This document shows, one piece after another, positions 23,418 through 32,618 of a stretch of 64,000 nucleotides of DNA; position 1 is the first letter of the stretch, and every line of letters begins with the position of its first letter. A program made the position numbers and the translations under genes. Source of the stretch: NCEH01 sp043195195 (lineage in GTDB: Bacteria > Pseudomonadota > Alphaproteobacteria > Rhizobiales > Xanthobacteraceae); contig NZ_JBAFWT010000001.1 of NCBI RefSeq assembly GCF_043195195.1, positions 186,001 to 250,000 of the forward strand. Reading direction: 5' to 3'. The notes under the pieces are model-generated. The model made no database searches. It was not told the DNA's origin and saw nothing but the letters and a program-made list of their open reading frames with translations.

Positions 23418-24638
23418 TCAGCTGGAGAAGCTGCGCGGCGGCGGGCTCACCACCTGGGCGCTTCCGCCCCGAATCTCCATAACCGCAAGGCTGCGCTCGT
23501 TCGTGCCGTCGGCGCGGAAGCGGAACGGACCGTCCACACCGTTGAAGCCGGAGGGATTGGTGAGGGTGGCGTCGGTCAGCCCTTCCGGGCCCTGGGTCCG
23601 CATGATCGCCGAAACCAGCGAGACCGCATCATAGGACAAGGTGGCCGTGCGCACCGGGTCGCTGCCGAACCGCTGGCGGTAGCGTTGGGAGAAATTGCGC
23701 CAACCGGACGCGTCGGGCGCCGCGAACTGGCCGCCCTCCATGCGCGGATCGGCCAGCAACGTGGGATTGTCCCACAGGCCGGTGCCGAGCGGGCGAACCT
23801 TCTTGAGGTCGACACCTGCCGCCACGAGCTGCTGCACCACGCCGACCACCTGGTCCGGCGAGTCGGGAATGAATACCGCATCCGCCTGAGGGGCCAGCAT
23901 GGCGATGCGTTTGGCAGCGTCCGCAAGGCGCGCGGGCGTATAGCGCTCGATGCCCATGACGCGCCCGCCGGCATCTGCCGCGACCTGCTGGAGCGCACCC
24001 TGTGCCACCGTGCCGTAGGCATTCTCCGGGATCATCGCGATGAAGGAACGCCGCCCCTGGGCGATGGAATAGCGCACGATGCGGTCGACATCGCTCTGCG
24101 GCAGGAAGCTCAGGAGATAGACCCCCTGGGTCGCCACATTGGTGTCGGTGGAGAAGGCGACGACCGGGATGTTGCGAGCCCGTGCTACCTGGGACACCGC
24201 ACCCACCGAATGGGCGAACAGCGGGCCGAGAATGATCCGCGCGCCTTCATTGATCGCGGCTTCGGCCGCGGCGCGGGCGCCCTGGCTGTTACCGGCATCG
24301 TCCTTGACGATCAGTTGGAACGCCGGTGCGCCGCCCTCCGAGATGGCCAGCTCCGCGGCATTGCGCATGGATTGGCCGACCAGGCCGGCATTGCCCTGCG
24401 CGCCCAATGGCAGAATCAGCGCCACTGCGGGTCCGTTGGCAACCGGCGGCACATTGGATGGCCCAGCCTGCGGGCCGAGATCGACGGCACGGCCGCCCAC
24501 ATCGCCAGCGCAAGCGGCGAGCGCCGCTGCAGACGCCAACCCGCCGCCAAGGCGCAAGCCACGGATCAGAACCTGACGCCGCGTGGTCGCGAGGGAAGCG
24601 GAGAGCCCGGGGGGCGGGGAAGGCACGCGATGCGTCAC
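23418..24638 (-). CDS. LpoA-like lipoprotein / periplasmic binding-fold protein
   Basis: 406 residues from a GTG at 24638 that has AGGAG 6 nt upstream; the longer frame (to 24752) lacks such a site. The N-terminus contains RR, a hydrophobic stretch and a lipobox ending LAAC (GLASAAALAAC), so a lipoprotein. The rest is a type-1 periplasmic binding fold (VALILPLGAQGNAGLVGQSM, IILGPLFAHSVGAVSQVA, IPVVAFSTDTNVAT, ADAVFIPDSPDQVVGVVQQL). In this family LpoA activates penicillin-binding protein 1A; the neighbouring rsmI and yraN genes recall the E. coli rsmI-lpoA-yraN order. A simple amino-acid-binding protein is the alternative. Confidence 0.8.
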   Translation of the reverse strand: MTHRVPSPPPGLSASLATTRRQVLIRGLRLGGGLASAAALAACAGDVGGRAVDLGPQAGPSNVPPVANGPAVALILPLGAQGNAGLVGQSMRNAAELAISEGGAPAFQLIVKDDAGNSQGARAAAEAAINEGARIILGPLFAHSVGAVSQVARARNIPVVAFSTDTNVATQGVYLLSFLPQSDVDRIVRYSIAQGRRSFIAMIPENAYGTVAQGALQQVAADAGGRVMGIERYTPARLADAAKRIAMLAPQADAVFIPDSPDQVVGVVQQLVAAGVDLKKVRPLGTGLWDNPTLLADPRMEGGQFAAPDASGWRNFSQRYRQRFGSDPVRTATLSYDAVSLVSAIMRTQGPEGLTDATLTNPSGFNGVDGPFRFRADGTNERSLAVMEIRGGSAQVVSPPPRSFSS

Positions 24639-24837
24639 ACGTTTCTCCTGCGGGCGCCGAGCCTTGGCGCAGGTTTCAGGATTACCCTTATGCCGGCAAT
24701 TTGGCGAGGGCGCGACCCCGGCAAACACTACGACCGCAAAGTTGGCCGGCATATCGGCCGCGAAGACCGGTCTGTCGCCACTGTAATTTCACAATCATAA
24801 CCGTTAATTAAGAGCCGCCAGACTCGCCAAAGGACGC

Positions 24838-25725
24838 ATGCCCATGCCCGCCACCATCCAAGCCTTCTTTGACGAGCCCACGCACACGGTAACCTATCTG
24901 GTGGCCGACCCCGCCTCGAAGGATGCGGCGATCATCGACCCGGTCCTGGACTATGATCACAAATCCGGCACGGTTGATACGCGCTCGGTCGAAGCGGTAC
25001 TCGCGGCCGCAGCGGATCGGGGATACCGCGTCGTCTGGACCCTTGAGACCCATGTCCACGCCGACCACCTCTCCGGGTCGCCCTTGATCAAGGCGCGAAC
25101 CGGCGCCCGTATCGGCATCGGGGCCGAGATCGTACGGGTTCAGCAGATCTTCCGCCCGGTGTTCAACGCCACCGATCTCAAGGCCGACGGGAGCGATTTC
25201 GACCATCTGTTCCGCGACGGCGAGCATTTTTCCATCGGCGCCCTGGATGTGGAGGTGCTCCACACGCCGGGCCATACGCCTGCCGACATCTCCTACAAGA
25301 TTGATGATGCGGTGTTCGTGGGAGATACCTTGTTCATGCCCGACTATGGCACGGCGCGCGCGGACTTCCCCGGCGGCGATGCCCACCAGCTCTATCGCTC
25401 CATCCATCGGCTGCTGGCTCTACCGCCGCAAACGCGCCTGTTCATGTGCCACGACTACAAGGCGCCGGGCCGCGACATCTATGCCTGGGAATCGACCGTT
25501 GCGGCTCAACGCAGCCAGAATGTGCATGTGGGCGCAGGCGTGAGCGAGGATGCGTTCGTCGCGATGCGCACCGCGCGCGACGCGACCCTTTCGGCGCCGG
25601 CGCTCCTGCTCCCGTCCATCCAGGTGAACATGCGCGCCGGACGGTTTCCGCCCGCCTCGGCCAATGGCGTGCATTATCTGACAATTCCCGTTCGCGTGAA
25701 GGAAAATGCCGCGATGCCAGCCTGA
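24838..25725 (+). CDS. metallo-beta-lactamase-fold hydrolase, persulfide dioxygenase-like
   Basis: 295 residues. The metal motif THVHADHLSG (H72, H74, D76, H77), HTPGHTPAD and VGDTLFMPDYGTARADFPGG are those of the ETHE1/Blh branch. Members bind one iron and oxidise glutathione persulfide to sulfite, detoxifying sulfide; here that is inferred from family. The protein lacks a rhodanese domain. The ATG at 24838 has AAAGGA upstream; a second ATG lies at 24844. It sits between the LpoA-like gene (divergent) and rsmI, splitting a gene order that is contiguous in many relatives. Glutathione synthetase (gshB) is encoded 2.5 kb downstream. Confidence 0.83.
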   Translation: MPMPATIQAFFDEPTHTVTYLVADPASKDAAIIDPVLDYDHKSGTVDTRSVEAVLAAAADRGYRVVWTLETHVHADHLSGSPLIKARTGARIGIGAEIVRVQQIFRPVFNATDLKADGSDFDHLFRDGEHFSIGALDVEVLHTPGHTPADISYKIDDAVFVGDTLFMPDYGTARADFPGGDAHQLYRSIHRLLALPPQTRLFMCHDYKAPGRDIYAWESTVAAQRSQNVHVGAGVSEDAFVAMRTARDATLSAPALLLPSIQVNMRAGRFPPASANGVHYLTIPVRVKENAAMPA

Positions 25726-25797
25726 GGGGCTGCGAATTCGAATCTGGCCTCACACGAGCAATTCATTGCGCCGCGCCACTGGGGTAAGGTGGAGGCT

Positions 25798-26724
25798 ATG
25801 ACGCTACCTGCCGAACGCCCACGCTCCTTCACCCTTGCCGGTACCACCTTGCCCGCGGCGCGCCTCGCGCCGGGATTGCATGTGGTGGCAACGCCCATCG
25901 GCAATCTCGGCGACATCACGGTTCGGGCGCTCGAAACCTTGGCGGGGGCAGATATCATTGCCTGCGAGGATACGCGCATGACGCGCCGCCTCACCGAGCG
26001 TTACGGCATCGAGGCACCGCTGATCTCCTATCACGACCACAACGGCGCCTCCATGCGCCCGAAACTGCTGGCGCGGCTTGCTGGCGGGCAGGCGCTGGCG
26101 CTGGTGTCGGACGCCGGGACGCCGCTCATCTCCGACCCCGGCTACAAGCTGGTGGTGGAGGTCGCCGAGGCGGGCCATCGCATTTTCCCCCTGCCCGGTG
26201 CCTCCGCCCTACTCGCCGCATTGGTGGCGGCGGGCCTGCCCACCGACCGCTTCCTGTTCGACGGATTTTTGCCGCCCAAGCCCGGCCAGCGGCGCAACCG
26301 CATCACCGAGCTCTCGCGCATTCCCTCGACCCTGGTGCTGTATGAGACCGGCCCGCGCCTCGCCGAAAGCCTCGCCGACCTCGCCGAGATTCTGGGTCCG
26401 CGCCGCGCCGCCGTGTGCCGCGAGCTGACTAAGACATTCGAGGAAGTGCGGCGCGGGCCGCTGCCGGAGCTTGCCGCCCAATATGCCGGCGAACGCAACC
26501 CCAAGGGCGAGATCGTCCTCGTGGTGGGTCCGCCGGTGGAACAGGCGGCGCAGGATAACGACGTGGATGCCGCGCTCGCCCGCGCCCTGGCGGAGCATTC
26601 GCTGAAGGATGCGGTGGCCGCGGTCGCCGCCCTCACCGGCCGGCACAAGCGCGAGGTCTATGCCCGTGCGCTCGCGCTCTCCCAGGCGGGCGAGAACGGT
26701 GAAGAGGCGCCGCACGAGGCATGA
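25798..26724 (+). CDS. rsmI: 16S rRNA (cytidine-1402-2'-O)-methyltransferase
   Basis: About 308 residues. TPIGNLGDITVRALETL, the CEDTRMTRRLTERYGI segment, ALVSDAGTPLISDPGYKLV and FPLPGASALLAAL are the RsmI signatures of the tetrapyrrole-methylase superfamily. The enzyme adds a 2'-O-methyl group to C1402 in the ribosomal P site. The C-terminal ~50 residues form the usual small domain (SLKDAVAAVAALTGRHKREVYARAL). The start may be ATG 25798 or GTG 25789; GGAGG at 25791-25795 overlaps the choice. The stop overlaps yraN by 4 nt (ATGA). Confidence 0.94.
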   Translation: MTLPAERPRSFTLAGTTLPAARLAPGLHVVATPIGNLGDITVRALETLAGADIIACEDTRMTRRLTERYGIEAPLISYHDHNGASMRPKLLARLAGGQALALVSDAGTPLISDPGYKLVVEVAEAGHRIFPLPGASALLAALVAAGLPTDRFLFDGFLPPKPGQRRNRITELSRIPSTLVLYETGPRLAESLADLAEILGPRRAAVCRELTKTFEEVRRGPLPELAAQYAGERNPKGEIVLVVGPPVEQAAQDNDVDAALARALAEHSLKDAVAAVAALTGRHKREVYARALALSQAGENGEEAPHEA

Positions 26725-27140
26725 CCGGACCGGTCAAGATCAAGCGCGCGAAGGCGCCGCCGGCGGACACCCCGGCCCGCCGAAAGAAGCAGGCGGCCCA
26801 TGCGCGCGGCCTTGCCGCCGAAGACCGCGCCGCCGCGCTGCTGCAAGCCCAGGGCTTTGCGATCCTCGCCCGCCGCGTGCGCACGGGCGCCGGCGAACTC
26901 GACATCGTGGCGCGCAGCGAAACGCTTGTGGTGTTCTGCGAAGTGAAGCTGCGGGCCGATCTGGTCCAGGCTGCGCACGCGGTCCTGCCGCGCCAAAGGC
27001 GCCGCATCGCCGCCGCCGCCGAGGCTTATCTGGCCGTCAATCCCGCGCTCGGCGGGCTCGACATGCGGTTCGACGCGATCCTGCTGGGCCTCGATGGCGC
27101 GGCCGAACATCTGCCGGGGGCGTTCGACGCTGACGCGTGA
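26721..27140 (+). CDS. YraN/UPF0102 family endonuclease-like protein
   Basis: 139 residues. The core AHARGLAAEDRAAALLQAQG, GAGELDIVARSETLVVFCEVKLR has the restriction-endonuclease-like arrangement of Glu-Asp-x-Glu-x-Lys (E in GE(L)D, then EVK) seen in UPF0102/YraN proteins. Biological role is uncertain. The ATG at 26721 overlaps the rsmI stop by 4 nt, so translation is coupled; rsmI-yraN is a common pair. The N-terminal ~25 residues are basic and probably unstructured. Confidence 0.88.
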   Translation: MTGPVKIKRAKAPPADTPARRKKQAAHARGLAAEDRAAALLQAQGFAILARRVRTGAGELDIVARSETLVVFCEVKLRADLVQAAHAVLPRQRRRIAAAAEAYLAVNPALGGLDMRFDAILLGLDGAAEHLPGAFDADA

Positions 27141-27164
27141 TGGCAGCGCGTAAGGGCGCCACGC

Positions 27165-28106
27165 CTATTGCAGGAAGGCCCGCAAGGTCGCGATCACCTG
27201 GGCGCGGCTCTGGGCCCAGAACAGATGGCCGCCCTCGAAATAAGCGCTCCAGGCAAAGGGGATACGACCGGCCACCGTCCGCGCATTGGCGGGCGGCAAG
27301 ACTTTGTCCGCACGCCCGCCCATCACCAGGGTCGGTGTGGTGAGCGCGGGCAGCGCGTCATAACTGGCATCGGAGGCGGAAAACTGCCGCAGCGCCTCCA
27401 CTTGCCGGGTGCCGGTCTCATCCGAACAGGCCGGCGCGGCGGGAATTGTGCCCGCCTTGCGGCCGGCGACCGCGCGCAGAACCAAGGCGCGGCCGGCTTC
27501 CTGGCCGGCAGCATCCTCCGGGAAGAACAGCGCCAGCACCTGTGGCAGCGCGAGCGTGTGGTGGGCGATCGCCTCCAGCACGCCCGGCGCCGGCGGCACC
27601 TCGTGGCTGCCGCCGGGGCTCGGCGCCAGCAGCATGAGCGAACGCAGCATCTCCGGATGGCGGACCGCCACCTGGCTCGCGATCATGGCGCCCATGGAAT
27701 AGCCGAGCAGGTCCACATTCCCATAGCCGAGCGCCCGCACCAGGCCGGCGGCATCGTCCGCCATCTGCGCGATGCTGGTGTGGTTCTGCGCCGTATCCGA
27801 GGAGAAGCCGCAGCCGCGATTGTCGATCACGATCAGCTTACGGTCATGGGCGAGCGCTTCGAGCAAAGCGAGATCCCAATCGGCCATGGTGGCGCCGAGC
27901 CCCATGATCATCACCAAAGGCGCGCCGTCGCCACGGGCATAATAACCCATCTCGATCTCGCCCACCTTCACCCGCTCGATGCGCGGCTGGAAGGCGGGCT
28001 CGGCCTGGAACGGAGCGGCGGGTGCCGGCGCGCCTTGCGCGAGCGCCGATCCGGAGAAAAGCAGCATGCAGATCGCGGCCAGCGCCGCGCCATATCGCCG
28101 GATCAT
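27165..28106 (-). CDS. secreted alpha/beta-hydrolase
   Basis: 313 residues from the ATG at 28106. A signal peptide is clear (MIRRYGAALAAICMLLFSGS then ALAQG). The mature part is an alpha/beta hydrolase: oxyanion region PLVMIMGLGATMADW, NRGCGFSSD, nucleophile elbow LLGYSMGAMIA (Ser in GYSMG), acid near TLVMGGRADKVLPP and His in FEGGHLFW. Substrate unknown. Two Cys (NRGCG and PACSDE) could pair in the periplasm. Convergent with yraN (24 nt) and divergent from gshB. Confidence 0.82.
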   Translation of the reverse strand: MIRRYGAALAAICMLLFSGSALAQGAPAPAAPFQAEPAFQPRIERVKVGEIEMGYYARGDGAPLVMIMGLGATMADWDLALLEALAHDRKLIVIDNRGCGFSSDTAQNHTSIAQMADDAAGLVRALGYGNVDLLGYSMGAMIASQVAVRHPEMLRSLMLLAPSPGGSHEVPPAPGVLEAIAHHTLALPQVLALFFPEDAAGQEAGRALVLRAVAGRKAGTIPAAPACSDETGTRQVEALRQFSASDASYDALPALTTPTLVMGGRADKVLPPANARTVAGRIPFAWSAYFEGGHLFWAQSRAQVIATLRAFLQ

Positions 28107-28256
28107 CTCGTCCCCTCGCCCCCGCCGCACGGGCGCAGGGGTGCGGAAAAACGGGGTCCGCGTCAAGCGCGGCGCCGCGCCGGTCTGGCGGCAAGGCGGA
28201 TGCGCCTATAGATAAGGCTCGACACGCCTTTGCCGGGCGCCCCGCCGGAGATTTCC

Positions 28257-29201
28257 ATGGCCCTTCAGGTCGCGGTCCAGATGGACCATATCGCCCGCAT
28301 CAATATTGCCGGCGATTCCACGTTCGCGCTTCTGCTCGAAGCCCAGAAGCGCGGCCACGCGCTGGTGCACTACACCCCCGACCAGCTCGCCATGCGCGAC
28401 GGCAAGGTGTTCGCCACCGTCGAGCCGCTCACCGTCGCCGACGAGGCGGGCAAGCATTTCACCCTGGGCGAGAAACGGCGCGTGGCGCTTTCAGATTATG
28501 ACGTGGTGCTGCTGCGCCAGGACCCGCCGTTCGACATGGCCTATGTGACCTCAACCCATTTCCTGGAGCGCATCCATCCCAAGACCCTGGTGGTGAATGA
28601 CCCGGCCCAGGTGCGCAACGCGCCAGAGAAGATTTTCGTCACCGACTTCCCGGACCTGATGCCGCCCACTCTGATCACCCGCGACCTCGCCGAGATCAAG
28701 GCCTTCCGCGCCGAGTTCGGCGACGTGGTGATGAAGCCGCTCTACGGCCATGGCGGCGGCGCCGTGTTCCGCCTGACCGCCGACGACCTGAATTTCGGCT
28801 CGCTCTATGATTTCTTCGCCGTCACCTTCCGCGAGCCCTGGGTGATCCAGCGCTTCCTGCCGGCCGTGAAGCACGGCGACAAGCGCATCATCCTGGTGGA
28901 CGGGGAAGCCGCCGGCGCGGTCAACCGCGTGCCCAGCGAAGGCGATCTGCGTTCCAACATGGTGCGCGGCGGCGCGGCAAAGCCCACGGACCTCACCCAC
29001 CGCGAGCAGGAAATCTGCAGGCGCATCGGCCCGGAGCTGCGCGCGCGCGGCCTGCTGTTCGTCGGCATCGACGTGATCGACGGCAATCTGACCGAGATCA
29101 ACGTCACCTCGCCCACCGGGCTGCGCGCCATCAAGCGGCTCGGCGGCCCCGATATCGCCGCGCAGATCTGGGATAAGATCGAGGAAAAGCGCGCCGCCTG
29201 A
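28257..29201 (+). CDS. gshB: glutathione synthetase
   Basis: 314 residues. Joins gamma-glutamylcysteine and glycine with ATP. The N-terminus MALQVAVQMDHIARINIAGD is the usual GshB start; the ATP-grasp domain shows VMKPLYGHGGGAVFRL, WVIQRFLPAVKHGDKRIILV with DGE, and FVGIDVIDGNLTEINVTSPT. The ATG at 28257 follows GGAG 6 nt upstream; the frame is open back to 28230 without conserved sequence. 31 nt before the PHA-granule-family gene in the same direction. Confidence 0.95.
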   Translation: MALQVAVQMDHIARINIAGDSTFALLLEAQKRGHALVHYTPDQLAMRDGKVFATVEPLTVADEAGKHFTLGEKRRVALSDYDVVLLRQDPPFDMAYVTSTHFLERIHPKTLVVNDPAQVRNAPEKIFVTDFPDLMPPTLITRDLAEIKAFRAEFGDVVMKPLYGHGGGAVFRLTADDLNFGSLYDFFAVTFREPWVIQRFLPAVKHGDKRIILVDGEAAGAVNRVPSEGDLRSNMVRGGAAKPTDLTHREQEICRRIGPELRARGLLFVGIDVIDGNLTEINVTSPTGLRAIKRLGGPDIAAQIWDKIEEKRAA

Positions 29202-29232
29202 ACGCGTCCTTATCCCGTGTCGAGGTGACGCC

Positions 29233-29547
29233 ATGCCCCAACCCCTGACCGTTTCCATTCCCCACAAGCTCGGCAAGGCGGAGGCGACGCGTCGCCTGCA
29301 GGGCGGCCTCACCAGCGTGCGCGCCAAGTTCGGCGACAAGCTGCAGGTGATGGAGGAGACCTGGACCGATTCCCACCTGCAGTTCCGCGTCGGCGTGCTC
29401 GGCCACACCGCCCACGGCACGCTCGATGTGGCCGATACGGCGGTTCATCTCGCCGTGGAATTGCCCTGGCTGCTGCACCTGATGGCGGAGAAGGCGAAGG
29501 CGCTGATCCAGAAGCAGGGCAACCTCATGCTGGAGCAGAAAAAGTAA
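29233..29547 (+). CDS. polyhydroxyalkanoic-acid-system family protein
   Basis: 104 residues, start MPQPLTVSIPHKLGKAEATR. The pattern VSIPHKLGKAEA, followed by a short beta-rich core and a C-terminal amphipathic helix (MAEKAKALIQKQGNLMLEQ), fits the small PHA_gran_rgn family (PF09650). Members have been annotated as associated with polyhydroxyalkanoate granules; the molecular role is unclear. It follows gshB by 31 nt and probably shares its transcript. Confidence 0.8.
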   Translation: MPQPLTVSIPHKLGKAEATRRLQGGLTSVRAKFGDKLQVMEETWTDSHLQFRVGVLGHTAHGTLDVADTAVHLAVELPWLLHLMAEKAKALIQKQGNLMLEQKK

Positions 29548-29559
29548 GGTCCGCGACGC

Positions 29560-30342
29560 TCAGGCGGGCGCAAACACGAGGGTCGCGGTATCCAGCGTGA
29601 AGCTGCCGTCGGCCTCGATCGCGAAATGGTCACGCACGTCGCTGACGGCCATCTCCTGCAGCGCGCGGATGGCCGCCGCATGAAGCTCCGATGTATTGAT
29701 GCGGGCGATCCAGGACCCGAACTCCAGCCGCAGCCGGCCATCGGTGACCGATTGACATGCGAGCCGCGCCTCACGTGCGCGCTCCACCCATTCGCGCACC
29801 GCAAAGTCCCGGGCATGGGACGGATCACGCAGCAGTTCGACGGCCTGAAGAAAAGTGTCGAGCACAGCGGATGGCGGGGCGACCACATCCATGAAAATAG
29901 CGCGGCCACTTTGTTTCAGCACCCGTCTGGTCTCGGCGAGCCCGGCGGAGAGATCGCGCCAATGGTGCGCGCTGTAGCGCGAGATCACGAAATCGAACGT
30001 CGCGTCCGGAAACGGCAGCTTCTCTGCCACGCCCTGTGCGGTTTCGATATTGGCGAGGCCGCGCCGACCCGCCTCGGCCGCTACGGCTTCCAGCATGCGA
30101 TCGGAGAGATCATAGGCCACCACGTGTGCCACATGGGGCGCCACGGTGAAGCTGACATGGCCGCCGCCGCACCCAAGATCGAGCACGCGGGCCGCACCGC
30201 GCCCTGACATCATCTGCGCCAAGGCGTCAAGATCCGCGCCCTTCGCGTGCACCGCGCTTGTCACATAAGCGGCGGCCTGCGGGCCGAACTGCGCGGAGAT
30301 GAGGCGCTCATGCTCGCCCTCCAGAAGGTCTGTCATCGTCAT
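29560..30342 (-). CDS. SAM-dependent class I methyltransferase
   Basis: 260 residues from the ATG at 30342 (a second ATG is at 30336). SAM motif I is VLDLGCGGGHVSFTVA, the acidic strand end VVAYDLSDRML and motif IV FDFVISRYSAHHW; YSAHHWRD and LKQSGRAIFMDVVAP resemble the UbiE/Methyltransf_11 group. The substrate is unknown. Its end faces the PHA-family gene (12 nt). Two short open frames for membrane peptides lie upstream on the same strand. Confidence 0.82.
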   Translation of the reverse strand: MTMTDLLEGEHERLISAQFGPQAAAYVTSAVHAKGADLDALAQMMSGRGAARVLDLGCGGGHVSFTVAPHVAHVVAYDLSDRMLEAVAAEAGRRGLANIETAQGVAEKLPFPDATFDFVISRYSAHHWRDLSAGLAETRRVLKQSGRAIFMDVVAPPSAVLDTFLQAVELLRDPSHARDFAVREWVERAREARLACQSVTDGRLRLEFGSWIARINTSELHAAAIRALQEMAVSDVRDHFAIEADGSFTLDTATLVFAPA

Positions 30343-30408
30343 GATCAGGGCTTTTGGTTCAGGCGCGACCACCGCGCGCGGGGAACAGTTGCGGGCCAAT
30401 GTCCCAAC

Positions 30409-30639
30409 TCATCGCACCATAGCAATGATGCAGGCGAGGGCAAACGCGACCAGCAGAAAGCGGGCGCATACCGGCATTGCGTTACGCACCGGGCCGAACG
30501 CGAGCGGCAGGAGGCGCGCATTGCCGCCAAGGCTGCCCCATTCGGCGGAACCGAAGGGCTCCGGCGCGTCGCGATCGGCCAGCGGGCGGGTCGAGCCTTT
30601 GAAGCTGGACGCGTGGGAAGAGGATTGGACATGGGTCAT
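30409..30639 (-). CDS. small membrane protein, unknown
   Basis: 76 residues from the ATG at 30639, which has GGAAGG 8 nt upstream. The N-terminal half is hydrophilic (MTHVQSSSHASSFKGSTRPL) and the C-terminus has one membrane helix (VCARFLLVAFALACIIAM) ending in R. This layout resembles the neighbouring 59-residue frame at 30702-30881. Not recognised; small frames are frequent by chance in high-GC DNA, so the ribosome-binding site is the main support. Confidence 0.45.
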   Translation of the reverse strand: MTHVQSSSHASSFKGSTRPLADRDAPEPFGSAEWGSLGGNARLLPLAFGPVRNAMPVCARFLLVAFALACIIAMVR

Positions 30640-30701
30640 GGATCGACCTTCCGCAGCTGGCACACCGTGCCGGGACATCAAGGGGACGCGCGGCCTCGGC
30701 T

Positions 30702-30881
30702 TCAGCCGAAAGCCGCATTCAAGGCGAAGGCCAGCAACACGACCGGCCCGAAGATCAACACCTTCAGCGCCATGCGGGTCAGCGGCCCGGGAGGGACATG
30801 CCCGCCGGAACGACGCCCGAAGAGAGGGAGCGCCTGCCGGCGGGCGTAGGGCGCAAGGTGGAACGGATGCAACTCGGTCAT
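30702..30881 (-). CDS. small membrane protein, unknown
   Basis: 59 residues from the ATG at 30881 with GAGGA 7 nt before it (an ATG at 30887 is too close). Start MTELHPFHLAPYARRQALPL, C-terminal membrane helix VLIFGPVVLLAFALNAAFG. Same shape as the frame at 30409-30639: basic, Pro-containing N-terminus and a single C-terminal helix. The two may be a pair transcribed together. No family recognised. The remaining gap to comM (30882-31048) shows nothing else. Confidence 0.45.
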   Translation of the reverse strand: MTELHPFHLAPYARRQALPLFGRRSGGHVPPGPLTRMALKVLIFGPVVLLAFALNAAFG

Positions 30882-31048
30882 GGGCATATCCTCACGGCAG
30901 CCCTTATCCGCCCGCATGTCGTAAGGCCGCCATCGGAAATCCGGTGTTGCGGCGTAAGGGCCACATAAGGGCCAACGTTCCCAATATGTTCTTGTCAGCA
31001 GGCGCGCCCTCCACTACCGTAAGATACGGGGCGAGCCGGGGGGCGGGC

Positions 31049-32581
31049 GTGATCCAGCGTGTAGCGACAGTGGCATTCGAGGGCGTCGATGCCCGGCCCG
31101 TGGACGTGCAGGTGCATGTTGCGCCCGGCCTGCCAGCCTTCACCATCGTGGGCCTGCCGGATAAGGCCGTGACGGAAGCCAAGGAGCGCGTGCGCGCCGC
31201 CCTCATCGCCTCGGGCCTCGCGCTGCCGGCCCGCCGCATCACCATAAACCTCGCACCGGCCGACCTGCCGAAGGAGGGGTCCCATTACGACCTTCCCATC
31301 GCGCTCGGCCTGATGGCCGCCATCGGTGCCATACCGAGCGATGCGCTCGCCGGCTTCACTGTGGTCGGGGAACTCGGGCTCGACGGGTCCATCGCCGCCG
31401 TGGCCGGCGTGCTTCCCGCCGCAATCGGCGCCAATGCGCGCGGGCACGGCCTGATCTGCCCCGCCGCCTGCGGCGCCGAAGCCGCCTGGGCCAGCCCCGA
31501 TATGGAAATCCTCGCACCGCTCTCGCTGATCCAGCTTGCGAACCATGTCACCGGCCGACAAGTTCTGGCCCGCCCTGATCCGCGCCTGCGCCCGCCCGGC
31601 GGATCGGACCTGGATCTGAAAGACGTGAAGGGCCAGGAAACCGCCAAGCGCGCACTGGAAGTGGCGGCAGCCGGCGGCCATAATCTGCTCTACGTGGGGC
31701 CGCCCGGCGCCGGAAAATCCATGCTGGCGCAACGCCTGCCCTCCATCCTGCCGCCGCTCTCCCCGGTCGAGATGCTCGATGTCTCCATGGTCGCCTCGGT
31801 GGCCGGCGCGATCCTCGACGGCGCGCTGGTGGATCGCCGCCCGTTCCGCGCCCCGCACCATTCGGCCAGCATGGCGGCCATGGTGGGCGGCGGGGCGAAG
31901 GCCAAGCCCGGTGAGGTTTCGCTCGCCCATCATGGGGTCCTGTTCCTGGACGAACTACCCGAATTCTCGCCCCAGGTGCTGGATTCCCTGCGCCAGCCGC
32001 TGGAAACCGGCGATGTGCTGATCGCGCGCGCCAACCACCGCGTCACCTATCCCGCTCGGTTCCAATTGATCGCCGCCATGAACCCGTGCCGCTGTGGCCA
32101 TGCCGGAGATCCCGGCTTTACCTGCAAGCGGGGACCACGCTGCCAGGAGGACTACCTGGCGCGCCTCTCCGGCCCGTTCCTCGATCGCATCGACATGCAT
32201 CTTGACGTGCCGGCCGTCACCGCAGCCGATCTGGTTCTTCCCGCGCCGACCGAGGGCTCAAAGGAAATCGCCGCGCGGGTTGCGGCCGCGCGCGCGCTCC
32301 AGGCCGAGCGCTATGCCGCCCTCGACCGGCCGGACGTGCGTATCAACGCCCACGCCTCGGGGGCCTTGCTCGAGGTGGTGGCGCGCCCGGATGCAGCCGG
32401 ACTCGCCTTGCTCCGCGACGCGGCGAGCGCCATGAACCTGTCGGCCCGGGGCTATCACCGCGTGCTCAAGGTGGCGCGCACGCTGGCAGACCTTGCAGGC
32501 GCGGAGAGCCTGGGCCGCAAGCATCTGGCCGAGGCGCTGGCCTATCGCGCCATGGCGGAACGGCCACGCGCCGCCGCTTGA
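31049..32581 (+). CDS. comM: YifB/ComM-type magnesium-chelatase-like AAA+ ATPase
   Basis: 510 residues from a GTG at 31049 (reads MIQRVATVAFEGVDARPVDV). The frame is open much further upstream, but the family starts here. The N-terminal Lon-protease-like domain (about 5-165) precedes the AAA+ domain (Walker A VGPPGAGKSMLAQRLP, Walker B GVLFLDELPEF), then the CRCGHAGDPGF...C segment of cysteines and the C-terminal helical domain (NLSARGYHRVLKVARTLADL). ComM works as a branch-migration helicase in natural transformation in other bacteria. That role here is inferred from family. Confidence 0.92.
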   Translation: MIQRVATVAFEGVDARPVDVQVHVAPGLPAFTIVGLPDKAVTEAKERVRAALIASGLALPARRITINLAPADLPKEGSHYDLPIALGLMAAIGAIPSDALAGFTVVGELGLDGSIAAVAGVLPAAIGANARGHGLICPAACGAEAAWASPDMEILAPLSLIQLANHVTGRQVLARPDPRLRPPGGSDLDLKDVKGQETAKRALEVAAAGGHNLLYVGPPGAGKSMLAQRLPSILPPLSPVEMLDVSMVASVAGAILDGALVDRRPFRAPHHSASMAAMVGGGAKAKPGEVSLAHHGVLFLDELPEFSPQVLDSLRQPLETGDVLIARANHRVTYPARFQLIAAMNPCRCGHAGDPGFTCKRGPRCQEDYLARLSGPFLDRIDMHLDVPAVTAADLVLPAPTEGSKEIAARVAAARALQAERYAALDRPDVRINAHASGALLEVVARPDAAGLALLRDAASAMNLSARGYHRVLKVARTLADLAGAESLGRKHLAEALAYRAMAERPRAAA

Positions 32582-32618
32582 CCCCCCGCCGCGCCAGCGA
32601 GCCCCAGATAGGCGAACG

